Shown here: in pieces, positions 43,980 to 52,332 of the stretch | Layout of the letters: every line of letters starts with the position of its first letter | Position numbering within the stretch: position 1 is the first letter of the stretch | Assembly (NCBI GenBank): GCA_900540475.1 | Contig: UQGG01000006.1 | Location: forward strand, 62,001 to 126,000 | Length of the DNA stretch: 64,000 nt | DNA from: an uncultured Robinsoniella sp. | GTDB lineage: Bacteria > Bacillota > Clostridia > Lachnospirales > Lachnospiraceae | Direction of reading: 5' to 3' | Translations under genes and position numbers: made by a program | Notes under the pieces: generated by a model | Database searches by the model: none | What the model was told of the DNA's origin: nothing | What the model saw: the letters and a program-made list of their open reading frames with translations, nothing else

Positions 43980-45567
43980 GAGAGATATGAATCATAATTA
44001 TCTGATTTTGGAACCGGAAGAACAGATATATGGGAATGAATATCAGATCCGAATGCTATCCATAAACGATATACGAGGTCTTTTAAAGTGCAATATGAAA
44101 AAAATGGATGGTAATGTTTATTTTTACTATGAAGTTACATCAAGGCAGTCGTTGGAACGTATTTTCGAAAAGAGTACCATGACCATGGATGATATTAAAA
44201 TTCTTCTGCTTGGGGTGAAATCTTCCATTGAAAATGTTGCAGGTTACCTGTTAGAACCAGATCATGTATTGTTAGATCCAGCCTATATCTACATGGATAT
44301 CGAAACGAAAGAGCCCTGTCTCTGTTACCTTCCTTCTTATAAAGGTACAATTACAAATTCTTTTAAGGAGCTGGCAGAGTTTATACTGAAGAGATTAGAT
44401 CATAATGATCCTGGTGCGGTTGCCCTGGGTTATGATATTTACAGGCAGACAACAGAAGAAAACTTTAGTATAGAGCAGATTATTCAAAGCGTTTACCGGC
44501 AGCAGACATCTTCTGACTTAAGGTTATGGGGAAAACCGGATCAGGCAGGACAGCCGGTACAGTCTGGCGCGAACACCGAGACAGTATCGGAGGCGCTTAA
44601 GATACAAGCAGGCCAGAACGGAAAACTGGAAGATAGTCCCTTTATTGATACTACAGACCCTGAGCTAAAAAGGCAGATGAAGGTCGAGAAGGAAGAAGGT
44701 AAAATAAAAAAAGAGGCAGAGCTTAAAAAAAATAAAGGTAAAGAAGTTAAAAAGCATAATGAGGTTAAAGAAAGAGGGGATAAAAGTGTACATTATAATA
44801 GGAAGAAACACGTTAAAACAGAAGACAGCAGTGACCTGACAAGAAACAGTTTTAACATTTGGAAGAAGGCCAGATTTAAATTAAACATCTTTATAATCGT
44901 TGCAGCGGTGTTTGCCATTGTGGGTATATTTGCAGCAGGAAGCTATTTCCAAGCAGATATGACACAACTGGGAGGAGTTGTTTTTTTCATATTGGGCGGG
45001 GTGGGCTATCTGATCTCCTTTATTAATAGGAAGAAACCCAGTAAAAACGAAAAGCAAAAGAATGAAAAGCGGGATTCTGAAGTCGTAAAAGAGTTTATGG
45101 AAGATGGTAAGAAGAATTCAGATATAGGCTTAGAGTATGAATCAGATTATGGTACAAAGGCCCCCCAGTCATCAATATTGTCAGTGCAAACAGATATGCA
45201 GGAAGATTATCAGGAGAAGCCGGAGGAGCATATCGGACAAACTACAATTCTCTGTGAAAATGAGGAGCTTAAAAAATTATGTTTTATCAGTATGGAACCT
45301 CATCTAAGGGGGAATATTCTCTTATATGAGGAAGCGTTGTATATAGGGAAGATGAAGTCTAAGGTGGATGTACAGATAGATCTTCCGGTTGTCAGCCGGG
45401 TTCATGCTAAGATCTGGAAGGAAGACGGTGTATTTTATGTTATGGATTTAAACTCTATGAATGGGACCTTTCTCAATGGAGAAAGACTGGAAGCTAACGA
45501 AAAACGTGAAATCGGCCCCTCGGACGAAGTGGCTTTTGCCACGGCTTCTTATTATATAGGAAGATAA
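43963..45567 (+). CDS. DUF6382 and FHA-domain membrane protein
   Basis: A 534-residue protein. Residues 1-180 match the DUF6382 type (NHNYLILEP, MLSINDIRGLLKC). A charged Lys/Glu linker follows, then two adjacent hydrophobic segments (about 305-350), another linker, and a C-terminal FHA domain (about 440-530) with the phosphothreonine-binding elements VVSRVHAKIW and DLNSMNGTFLNGERL. It is probably a signalling adaptor that ties the pilus machine to Ser/Thr kinase activity. Last gene of the Tad locus; GAAGGGGAAA precedes its ATG. Confidence 0.82.
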   Translation: MQVSYKRDMNHNYLILEPEEQIYGNEYQIRMLSINDIRGLLKCNMKKMDGNVYFYYEVTSRQSLERIFEKSTMTMDDIKILLLGVKSSIENVAGYLLEPDHVLLDPAYIYMDIETKEPCLCYLPSYKGTITNSFKELAEFILKRLDHNDPGAVALGYDIYRQTTEENFSIEQIIQSVYRQQTSSDLRLWGKPDQAGQPVQSGANTETVSEALKIQAGQNGKLEDSPFIDTTDPELKRQMKVEKEEGKIKKEAELKKNKGKEVKKHNEVKERGDKSVHYNRKKHVKTEDSSDLTRNSFNIWKKARFKLNIFIIVAAVFAIVGIFAAGSYFQADMTQLGGVVFFILGGVGYLISFINRKKPSKNEKQKNEKRDSEVVKEFMEDGKKNSDIGLEYESDYGTKAPQSSILSVQTDMQEDYQEKPEEHIGQTTILCENEELKKLCFISMEPHLRGNILLYEEALYIGKMKSKVDVQIDLPVVSRVHAKIWKEDGVFYVMDLNSMNGTFLNGERLEANEKREIGPSDEVAFATASYYIGR

Positions 45568-45699
45568 GCATTTATCTGAAAGGAAAAATAAAAGCTTAAG
45601 TGTTAAATTTAGCAGAACTTACCTGGGATTAGTTGCAGAACCGGGTGGGTTATGATAAGATAACTTCAGAAAACAGGTGAACTTAATGGAGGAAAATAG

Positions 45700-46401
45700 A
45701 TGAATATTATAGGAATCATTGGAGCAATGGATGTAGAAGTAGATGCGTTGAAAAAGGAAATGGAAAATAAAACGGTTACCGTTAAAGCTGGCATGGAATT
45801 CTGCCAGGGTATCTTAAAAGGACAAAACGTTGTTATAGTAAGAAGTGGGATAGGGAAGGTAAATGCAGCGGTATGTACACAGATCTTAGTAGATGTCTTC
45901 CATATAACCAGGGTAATTAATACGGGTATAGCAGGATCACTGAATGCAGGGATCGATATTGGGGATGTGGTGATTGCCACAGATCTCGTACATCATGATA
46001 TGGATGCTACAAATTTTGGTTATCCCTTAGGGCAGATCCCGCAGCTGGATGTATTTGCTTTTGAGTCAGATAAAGAGATTTCAGAAATAGCAGCGAAAGC
46101 ATGCCTGGAAGCTAATCCGGATATTCACGTCTTCCGGGGAAGAATCGTAAGCGGGGATCAGTTTATCAGTAATAAAGAAATAAAGAACAGAATCACGGAT
46201 AACTTTGAGGCGTATTGTACCGAGATGGAGGGCGCGGCAATTGCGCAGACCGCATATCTGAATAAGATACCGTTTGCAGTGATCCGGGCAATTTCCGATA
46301 AGTCGGATGACAGTGCTACCATGGACTATCCCACATTTGAAGCGAAAGCAGCACAGCATAGTGTAAATCTTGTGAATAAGCTGATGGAAGCTTTGGCATA
46401 A
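45700..46401 (+). CDS. mtnN: 5'-methylthioadenosine/S-adenosylhomocysteine nucleosidase
   Basis: A 233-residue cytosolic nucleosidase. It shows GIIGAMDVEVDAL with the N-terminal Glu/Asp region, NTGIAGSLN, the ribose-binding EMEGAAIAQ and the catalytic Asp in VIRAISDKSD. It cleaves adenine from MTA, SAH and 5'-deoxyadenosine, recycling products of SAM-dependent reactions. GGAGG precedes the ATG by 7-8 bases. It stands alone, 132 bp after the Tad locus. Confidence 0.95.
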   Translation: MNIIGIIGAMDVEVDALKKEMENKTVTVKAGMEFCQGILKGQNVVIVRSGIGKVNAAVCTQILVDVFHITRVINTGIAGSLNAGIDIGDVVIATDLVHHDMDATNFGYPLGQIPQLDVFAFESDKEISEIAAKACLEANPDIHVFRGRIVSGDQFISNKEIKNRITDNFEAYCTEMEGAAIAQTAYLNKIPFAVIRAISDKSDDSATMDYPTFEAKAAQHSVNLVNKLMEALA

Positions 46402-46428
46402 GTCAGTTTGGCGGGGGAGAGGAAACCC

Positions 46429-46471
46429 GAACCATTCTTTGATGCAGCACATTGCACCTGCAGAATGGTTC
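46429..46471. repeat. 10-bp inverted repeat downstream of mtnN
   Basis: GAACCATTCT (46429-46438) and AGAATGGTTC (46462-46471) are perfect inverted copies with a 23-nt loop but no T-run. It may be a weak terminator or mRNA end hairpin for mtnN. Confidence 0.5.
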
Positions 46472-46639
46472 AATCCCCTGCTGGGAGTACCCAATGTGAT
46501 CTCCCACTAGCTGGAATGCACAGCTGTCAGCCCTTGTTTTAATAAAATTTCATTCAGATCAAAAAAATTTTTATTTTTATCTGCGTAAATCTGCGCCAGC
46601 CAATTCATATATTTTTTTAACATTTCTAAAGCCCTCTCC

Positions 46640-46785
46640 AAACTGCCTTCGAACCGCTAAAATAAATGGATTTCAAGATTTCTGATCACGGCAAAATGTG
46701 TTATTTCAAAGTGAAATTGAAGTGCCTCACATGAACCCCAAAATCGCAAAAACCCCCGTAAATAAGCCATTTCCGAGGTTTTTTT
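46640..46785. other. Intergenic segment with terminator-like hairpin, possible dispersed repeat
   Basis: The 463-bp gap 46402-46864 holds no convincing gene. Within it, AAAAACC (46748-46754) pairs with GGTTTTT (46777-46783) ahead of a T-run, a terminator-like form. The flanking segment has a style I associate with dispersed intergenic repeats in Clostridia, including a short minus-strand frame that is probably spurious. The repeat idea rests on memory only. Confidence 0.3.
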
Positions 46786-46829
46786 GTCGAACGATTCTGC
46801 TTTACAAATTATTTTTTGTGGGCTATGAT
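46785..46829 (+). promoter_or_regulatory. Promoter with adjacent Spo0A-box-like heptamer
   Basis: TTTACA (46801-46806), 17-bp spacer, TATGAT (46824-46829) in front of the membrane-protein gene. TGTCGAA (46785-46791), identical to the consensus Spo0A box, ends 9 bp before the -35. A heptamer can occur by chance, so the promoter is likelier than the regulation. Confidence 0.5.
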
Positions 46830-46864
46830 GTCGGTACAAATCAGAAAGGTGAAGGGGGATCACA

Positions 46865-47698
46865 ATGATAAGGTCTATCTTACAACAAAACATGTTATTT
46901 TACGCAATGGCAGCAATCTGTATTTTGGGGGTAATCAGTCAACTAGTATTAAATATTCTATATGACAGACTGATACGGGATGCAGAAAACTACACAGAAG
47001 CGAAAGGCAAGTTTATGAAGCGATTACGACAACAGTACGTCGCGAGTAAACGGTTAAATGAAGGGTTAACCAATACATCAGTCTTTGTAAAGAAAAGCAT
47101 CTATGAATATCAGTGCATTGGTATGAGTCTACACCAGTGGCGCCGTATGGGAGGCACCGCACTTGTTCTATGCTTAGGTATAGCCGGGGCAGGTTATCTG
47201 CTGGCAGGTGCCCAGAACTTTGCAGCAAACATTGTACAGAATTATCTATGGGCCGGCGGAGGAGCGCTATTGCTTCTATTAGGAACCCAGGCGGTAATTG
47301 ATGTTGGATATAAAAACAGGTATTTGCAGGTACAGTTGGAAGATTACCTGGCAAATTCCGGAATAGGACATGCCTACAAGGAGGTGGATCTATCATCACT
47401 ATCTGAAAGTGAGAAGAAACAGGAGCCGGCAGCAGAGGCAGATTCAGTAAAAGAGAAAGAAAAGACGCCGATTTCACCGCTAGGGGTGAAAAAGCGGCCA
47501 GTGAGGCCGCTTGAGAGCAAGGCGCAGAAAGATAAGCGTGAGTTGAAACAGAATCTGGCAAGAATAAAGGAGGGGTTAGATGAAACTGCGGCAGAGCGTG
47601 AGCATAGCAAGGAGCGGAACACGGAAATCCTAAAACAAATGGATCCTGCGGAACAGGAACGAGTCATAAGGGAGGTGCTAAAGGAATTTTTGTCTTGA
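46865..47698 (+). CDS. Membrane protein of unknown function
   Basis: A 277-residue protein that I do not recognise by family. It has a hydrophobic segment at residues 13-32, a basic cytoplasmic loop (KGKFMKRLRQQYVASKRLNEGL), two further membrane segments (about 97-117 and 127-147) and a highly charged C-terminal tail from about 185 with Lys/Glu-rich, probably coiled-coil helices (KAQKDKRELKQNLARIKEGLDE). GAAGGGGG precedes the ATG. It stands between mtnN and pgi with its own promoter. The layout suggests a membrane-anchored cytoplasmic scaffold; no enzyme motif is visible. Confidence 0.72.
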   Translation: MIRSILQQNMLFYAMAAICILGVISQLVLNILYDRLIRDAENYTEAKGKFMKRLRQQYVASKRLNEGLTNTSVFVKKSIYEYQCIGMSLHQWRRMGGTALVLCLGIAGAGYLLAGAQNFAANIVQNYLWAGGGALLLLLGTQAVIDVGYKNRYLQVQLEDYLANSGIGHAYKEVDLSSLSESEKKQEPAAEADSVKEKEKTPISPLGVKKRPVRPLESKAQKDKRELKQNLARIKEGLDETAAEREHSKERNTEILKQMDPAEQERVIREVLKEFLS

Positions 47699-47723
47699 TT
47701 AAGTGTAGTACATTTGGTAGAAT
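47695..47723 (+). promoter_or_regulatory. Sigma-A promoter of pgi
   Basis: TTGATT (47695-47700), 17-bp spacer, TAGAAT (47718-47723), overlapping the end of the preceding gene. Leader of about 38 nt. Confidence 0.65.
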
Positions 47724-47767
47724 GATGGATAAGAACATATAAAACACGCAAAGAAGGAGTGAATATC

Positions 47768-49117
47768 ATGGGAAATAAAGTAACGTTTGATTATTCAAAA
47801 GCAGCTGGATTTATTGGCGAAAACGAAGTAGAAGCAATGAAAAATATAGTTGCGGCTGCCAAGGACACGCTGGTATCAAAGACAGGTGCGGGGAATGATT
47901 TCCTGGGATGGATTGATTTACCTGTAGATTATGACAAGGAAGAGTTTGGAAGAATTGAGAAGTCAGCGGAAAAAATTCAGGGAGACAGTGAGGTGTTGCT
48001 GGTCATTGGTATCGGCGGATCCTATCTTGGTGCCAGAGCGGCAATTGAATTTTTGCGCCACAGCTTTTATAATATGGTTTCAAAGGAAATCCGTAAGACA
48101 CCGGAGATTTATTATGTAGGAAACAGCATCAGCAGCACCTATTTAAAGCATTTAATCGATGTTATCGGGGACAGAGATTTTTCTGTAAACATTATTTCAA
48201 AATCAGGTACCACTACTGAACCAGCAATTGCGTTCCGTATTTTTAAAGAAATGCTGGAAAAGAAATACGGCAAGGCAGAAGCAGCCAAGAGAATCTATGC
48301 TACAACGGACAAGGCCAGAGGGGCCCTTAAAAACCTGGCTACCGAAGAAGGTTATGAAAGCTTCGTAGTTCCGGATGATGTAGGCGGACGTTTCTCCGTA
48401 TTAACCGCAGTAGGCTTGCTTCCTATCGCAGTAAGTGGAGCAGATATTAAGAAGTTGATGGAGGGCGCTGCGTCCGGAAGACAGCGCGCTCTGGAAGCTG
48501 ATTTTGGCGAAAATGATGCATTACAGTATGCAGCAATCCGTAATATCCTGTTAAGAAAAGGCAAATCAGTAGAGATATTAGCCAACTATGAACCAAGCTT
48601 ACACTACGTATCTGAATGGTGGAAACAATTATATGGCGAAAGTGAAGGAAAAGACCAAAAGGGAATATTCCCTGCAAGCGTAGATCTCACTACAGATCTT
48701 CATTCCATGGGTCAGTTTATCCAGGACGGTAGCCGTATCATGTTCGAAACAGTATTGAATGTAGAAGAGTCACAGTGTGAGTTAAAAATCGGGGAAGAGC
48801 CGGTAGATTTAGATGGCCTCAATTATCTTGCAGGACAAACTGTGGATTTTGTAAATAAAAGTGCAATGAATGGAACGATTCTTGCCCATACGGATGGAAA
48901 TGTACCAAATCTTATGGTAACCATTCCGAAGCAGGATGAGTTTTCCTTAGGTGAGCTGTTCTATTTCTTCGAATTTGCATGTGGTGTCAGCGGCTACACA
49001 TTGGGAGTGAATCCTTTCAATCAGCCGGGTGTCGAAAGCTACAAGAAGAATATGTTCGCGTTACTTGGAAAACCAGGATTTGAAAAAGAAAGAGAAGAAT
49101 TGTTAAAACGTTTATAG
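47768..49117 (+). CDS. pgi: Glucose-6-phosphate isomerase
   Basis: Start at ATG 47768, eight bases after AAGGAG; the in-frame GTG at 47759 overlaps that site. The 449-residue enzyme belongs to the bacterial/archaeal-length PGI group. It shows LLVIGIGGSYLGARA, the sugar-phosphate loop IISKSGTTTEPAIAFR, GGRFSVLTAVGLLP and the C-terminal GVNPFNQPGVESYK with the catalytic Lys/Gln region. It interconverts glucose-6-P and fructose-6-P in glycolysis. Single-gene unit. Confidence 0.96.
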   Translation: MGNKVTFDYSKAAGFIGENEVEAMKNIVAAAKDTLVSKTGAGNDFLGWIDLPVDYDKEEFGRIEKSAEKIQGDSEVLLVIGIGGSYLGARAAIEFLRHSFYNMVSKEIRKTPEIYYVGNSISSTYLKHLIDVIGDRDFSVNIISKSGTTTEPAIAFRIFKEMLEKKYGKAEAAKRIYATTDKARGALKNLATEEGYESFVVPDDVGGRFSVLTAVGLLPIAVSGADIKKLMEGAASGRQRALEADFGENDALQYAAIRNILLRKGKSVEILANYEPSLHYVSEWWKQLYGESEGKDQKGIFPASVDLTTDLHSMGQFIQDGSRIMFETVLNVEESQCELKIGEEPVDLDGLNYLAGQTVDFVNKSAMNGTILAHTDGNVPNLMVTIPKQDEFSLGELFYFFEFACGVSGYTLGVNPFNQPGVESYKKNMFALLGKPGFEKEREELLKRL

Positions 49118-49331
49118 AAGTGATTTTTATCGAGGTATTAAGAAAGGTATTTAGCCGCAGTCTGCGGCAGATGATGTTAAAATAGATTAGAAGCAGCTAT
49201 TTTGTAACAATTAGTATTTTTAAGATAGAAGTTCATAGATATAGGTTTTAATTAGTGCGATTCCGGGGATAAGTGGGCCTAATTCTAGATATGGTTCACA
49301 AATTCAGGAAATCTGCATAAATTCATATAGA

Positions 49332-49367
49332 AGGGGGCTGCCTTGTGTTACATAAGGTGGCCTTTTT
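49332..49367 (+). terminator. Terminator-like hairpin 45 bp before a strong ribosome site
   Basis: GGGCTGCCTT-type arm (49332-49344) pairs with AAGGTGGCCT (49354-49363), including two G-T wobbles, then T5. It may end pgi transcription or act as an attenuator for the following gene, since no clear promoter fits between it and the start at 49413. The preceding gap 49118-49331 shows only a small CCGCA/TGCGG hairpin near 49155. Confidence 0.65.
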
Positions 49368-49412
49368 CCGATGGATTTTATATTGATTCAGGTAAACGCA
49401 GGAGGTAAAGAT

Positions 49413-49523
49413 ATGGGAAAGGGTAAACATAATGATGAAAACAATGATGAATACAATGATGAATACAAAGAAGAAAACAATGATGAAAATCGTGATACTA
49501 GAAGGAAAAACAATAGGAAATGA
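49413..49523 (+). CDS. 36-codon Asn/Asp/Glu-rich leader frame overlapping the dehydrogenase gene
   Basis: ATG 49413 has the best ribosome site in the neighbourhood, AGGAGG with seven bases spacing. Its frame encodes 36 residues, built on the repeated motif NDEN/NDEY and ending in a basic tail (RRKNNRK), and stops at TGA 49521-49523. It runs out of frame through the start of the dehydrogenase gene (ATG 49480/49483). It could be a small protein or a coupling leader whose termination delivers ribosomes to the dehydrogenase. No family is recognised. Confidence 0.45.
   Translation: MGKGKHNDENNDEYNDEYKEENNDENRDTRRKNNRK
49431..49490 (+). repeat. Five 12-bp tandem units between ribosome site and dehydrogenase start
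   Basis: Units: aatgatgaaaac, aatgatgaatac twice, aaagaagaaaac, aatgatgaaaat. They give NDEN/NDEY repeats in one frame and repeated ATG-ATG start pairs in the dehydrogenase frame. Confidence 0.85.
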
Positions 49524-50436
49524 TATGGATCTGTCCTGTTTTAACGAACTTGGGCAGGTCACTGTCTACGAGACAACCCGGGAACATGAGGTGGCGCAAC
49601 GGGTAAAAGATGCAGATATTGTGATAATGAATAAAGTCCCCATGAACAGGGGAAATCTTAGTGATGCCACAAATTTGAAAATGATAGCAGTAACGGCAAC
49701 CGGTTACAATGTGCTGGATAAGGAGTATCTGGATTCCAGAGACATAACTGTTGCCAATGTGGCGGGATACTCTACAAATGCAGTTGCGCAACATACAATT
49801 GCCATGGCGTTGTTTTTATTACATAAATTAAGTTATTATGATCAATATGTAAAAAGCGGGGAATATGTGAAAAGTGAACTGTTTACCCATTTTGGGGAGC
49901 AGATTTATGAACTGGAAGGCAAGAACTGGGGGATTATCGGATTGGGGGCAATCGGCAGGAGAACTGCCAGAATTGCGGAGGCCCTTGGCTGTCATATTAT
50001 TTATTATTCCACTTCCGGTAGAAATAAGGATGCAGTTTATGAGCAGGTAGAATTTGATTCCCTGCTGCAGAGATCTGATATTATCTCCGTGCACGCACCA
50101 CTCAACAAGGACACAGAGAATCTACTGAATTTACAGGCATTTGAAAAAATGAAAAAGACAGCAATTCTGTTAAATGTGGCAAGGGGACCTATTGTAAATG
50201 AAAAAGATCTTGCAAAAGCATTAAAGGAGGGGATGATTGGAGGCGCCGGGCTGGATGTCCTGACAGAAGAGCCCATGAATAAGGACAACCCGCTGCTTGA
50301 TATCCAGGATAGCAGGAAATTACTTATAACTCCGCATATTGGGTGGATCAGCAGGGAAGCCAGAGAGAGGCTGATGAACGAGGTCTATTTAAATATTAAA
50401 GCATTTCAGTGCGGAGAGAAGCGGAATGTGGTTTGA
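49483..50436 (+). CDS. D-2-hydroxyacid dehydrogenase
   Basis: Start set at ATG 49483 (MKIVILEG), where homology to the family should begin; in-frame ATGs occur back to 49432 inside the 12-bp repeats. The 317-residue NAD-dependent enzyme has the glycine motif WGIIGLGAIGRRTA, an Arg in LNVARGPIVNE, Glu in DVLTEEP and the catalytic His in TPHIGW. It resembles hydroxypyruvate/glycerate dehydrogenases. No strong ribosome site directly precedes this start, because the AGGAGG at 49401-49406 serves the overlapping leader frame. It could act with the sigma-54 cluster downstream, but the latter has its own promoter. Confidence 0.88.
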   Translation: MKIVILEGKTIGNDMDLSCFNELGQVTVYETTREHEVAQRVKDADIVIMNKVPMNRGNLSDATNLKMIAVTATGYNVLDKEYLDSRDITVANVAGYSTNAVAQHTIAMALFLLHKLSYYDQYVKSGEYVKSELFTHFGEQIYELEGKNWGIIGLGAIGRRTARIAEALGCHIIYYSTSGRNKDAVYEQVEFDSLLQRSDIISVHAPLNKDTENLLNLQAFEKMKKTAILLNVARGPIVNEKDLAKALKEGMIGGAGLDVLTEEPMNKDNPLLDIQDSRKLLITPHIGWISREARERLMNEVYLNIKAFQCGEKRNVV

Positions 50437-50466
50437 TTTTTATTATATGCTCTGAGGGTGTAGATC

Positions 50467-50503
50467 AATGAAAATTTTCATTTTGGGGATGAAAATATTC
50501 ATT
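50467..50503 (+). promoter_or_regulatory. Two enhancer-type dyads (RATGA-N6-TCATY)
   Basis: Site 1 AATGA-AAATTT-TCATT (50467-50482) and site 2 GATGA-AAATAT-TCATT (50488-50503) have centres 21 bp apart, two helical turns. Together they also form an 18-bp inverted repeat. They lie 140-175 bp upstream of the -24 element at 50643. The third copy is at 57065-57080, beside the other sigma-54 promoter. They are the likely binding sites of the activator encoded at 55266-57014. Confidence 0.75.
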
Positions 50504-50640
50504 GATTTGTGGGTGTGGAATTTATTTTTATCTAAGTTACTTACAGCAGCAGAATAAGATGGAGAATCTAAGATTTATGTAAGACGCATAAAATGGGGAA
50601 TTTCCATAATTGAGCTGTCAATTATTAAAAAATTATAAAG

Positions 50641-50657
50641 TTGGCACAAATTTTGCT
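50641..50657 (+). promoter_or_regulatory. Sigma-54 (-24/-12) promoter of the BCCT operon
   Basis: TTGGCAC-AAATT-TTGCT (50641-50657) matches the consensus TTGGCAC-N5-TTGCW. GG (50643-50644) and GC (50655-50656) are separated by exactly 10 bp. Start point near 50668, leader about 35 nt. Confidence 0.85.
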
Positions 50658-50701
50658 CATTTACTTAGTATAAAATAAATTTTACTAAGGAGGTATTATC
50701 T

Positions 50702-52300
50702 ATGACTCAGAACGACAAAAAGGAACCGAAAAGAAAGATAGTGGAGCGAAAAGTGCTGATTCCGTCCGTTATTTTTCTGATCATAATCTGCGGGATTATG
50801 TTTTTTAAACCGGAACAGAGCAGTGCGGTAATTAATTCAGCGAATTCCTGGGCAACAAGCAATCTTGGGTGGGCATATCTGTTATTTGCTGCCGGATGTC
50901 TGATTTTCCTGCTTTTCATGGCGTTTTCAAAAAAGTGGGGCAATATCCGTTTCGGGGGAGCGGATGCAAAGCCGCAGTTCTCTACCTTTTCCTGGATCGG
51001 TATGCTGATTACCGCAGGTCTTGGCGCCAGTATCATGTATTGGGGATCCATCGAATGGGCAAGCTATGTGACCGGTCCTCCTTTTGGAATAGAACCCGGA
51101 AGTGCGGAGTCCTATGTATGGGCAAGCAGCTACGGACTATTCCACTGGGGACCCAGTGCATGGGCAATGTATTGTATTCCCACCTTACCAATTGCTTATG
51201 CGTATTGGAACCGAAAACGTCCGATCCTGAAACTGAGTACCGCATGTGAAGGAATGATCGGTGAAAAGCATGCAGAAGGCAAAGCGGGCAAATTAATTGA
51301 TATCTTTTTTGTAATTGGGATTATTGGCGGATGCGGAACCAGTATTGCTCTGGGTACCCCGATGATCAGTACCGGTTTAAATAAATTGTTCGGCGTACCC
51401 AAAACCTTTACCACGGATCTGATCATTATTCTGGTCTGGCTGATCGTATTTAGCGTAGCCTGTTATGCGGGAATTGAAAAAGGAATTAAGCGGTTAAGCG
51501 ATTTTAACTTTAATGGAGCGATAGTTTTGCTGGCAGTCATTTTCATTATTGGTCCGACGGCATTTATTTTAAACAATCTGACTGAGGGCATCGGAACGAT
51601 GCTTCAGAACTATATTAAAATGAGTACGACTACCGATATGATCTCCGAAGGAGGTTTTCCACAGAACTGGACCATCTTTTACTGGGCGTGGTGGATTGTT
51701 GTAGCTCCAACCATGGGACTCTGGGTAGCCCGTATATCAAAAGGCCGAACGGTTCGTCAGGTCATACTTGCAGAACTGCTTATCTGCTCAGGAGGATGCT
51801 GGCTGATGTATGGAGTTCTTGGAAATTATGGCATGTATCTGGACCTGAACGGAATCGTTCCTGTTTCCAAAATTGCCGCTGAATCATCAAATTATGAAGC
51901 TATTGCAGCAATGATGCTTCATCTGCCATTTGGTAAAGTGTTCCTGTTTGCATTCTGCTTCATTATGTTTATGTTCCTGGCAACGACTATTGATACCATA
52001 GCTATGACACTTGCAACTGCTACCAGTAAAAATCTTCGGGTAGGAGAAGATCCGCCTGCATGGTACCGCATATTTTGGGTAGCCGCGTTAGTAGTACTTC
52101 CATTAGCATTAATGTTCAGCGGAGGAGCGATAAAGGCTCTGCAGGCTTCGTCCCAGCTGACATCACCGCCGTTGATGGTAATATTCATTATTATGGCAAT
52201 ATCTTTTGTGAAATGGGTTAAGAAGGACAGAGAAAAAATAAATGCGGATATTCCGCTTACAGATGAGCCTCAGAAGGAAGATAAAACTGTAACCGAATAA
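50702..52300 (+). CDS. BCCT-family quaternary-amine transporter
   Basis: A 532-residue, 12-segment betaine/carnitine/choline transporter. The hallmark glycine-rich helix reads GLGASIMYWGSIEWASYVTGPPFGI, closest in style to CaiT (WG.IEWAYY) rather than to BetP (WGVAEP). FHWGPSAWAMYC and TLATATSKNL, with the Trp-rich segment FYWAWWIVVAPTMGLWVARISKG, are the second family block. The CaiT-like EWA version suggests an antiporter or carnitine/betaine-like uptake for catabolism rather than osmoprotection. Expressed from the sigma-54 promoter at 50641 and followed 32 bp later by the amidohydrolase. AAGGAGG precedes the ATG. Confidence 0.92.
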   Translation: MTQNDKKEPKRKIVERKVLIPSVIFLIIICGIMFFKPEQSSAVINSANSWATSNLGWAYLLFAAGCLIFLLFMAFSKKWGNIRFGGADAKPQFSTFSWIGMLITAGLGASIMYWGSIEWASYVTGPPFGIEPGSAESYVWASSYGLFHWGPSAWAMYCIPTLPIAYAYWNRKRPILKLSTACEGMIGEKHAEGKAGKLIDIFFVIGIIGGCGTSIALGTPMISTGLNKLFGVPKTFTTDLIIILVWLIVFSVACYAGIEKGIKRLSDFNFNGAIVLLAVIFIIGPTAFILNNLTEGIGTMLQNYIKMSTTTDMISEGGFPQNWTIFYWAWWIVVAPTMGLWVARISKGRTVRQVILAELLICSGGCWLMYGVLGNYGMYLDLNGIVPVSKIAAESSNYEAIAAMMLHLPFGKVFLFAFCFIMFMFLATTIDTIAMTLATATSKNLRVGEDPPAWYRIFWVAALVVLPLALMFSGGAIKALQASSQLTSPPLMVIFIIMAISFVKWVKKDREKINADIPLTDEPQKEDKTVTE

Positions 52301-52332
52301 TTGCCGGGTTTTGGTATGGAAGGGAGCTATTT

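Noticed and set aside
46657..46893. 78-codon minus-strand frame upstream of the membrane protein gene.
   Set aside because: It covers the terminator-like hairpin and the promoter, has no ribosome site and no family resemblance; treated as spurious.
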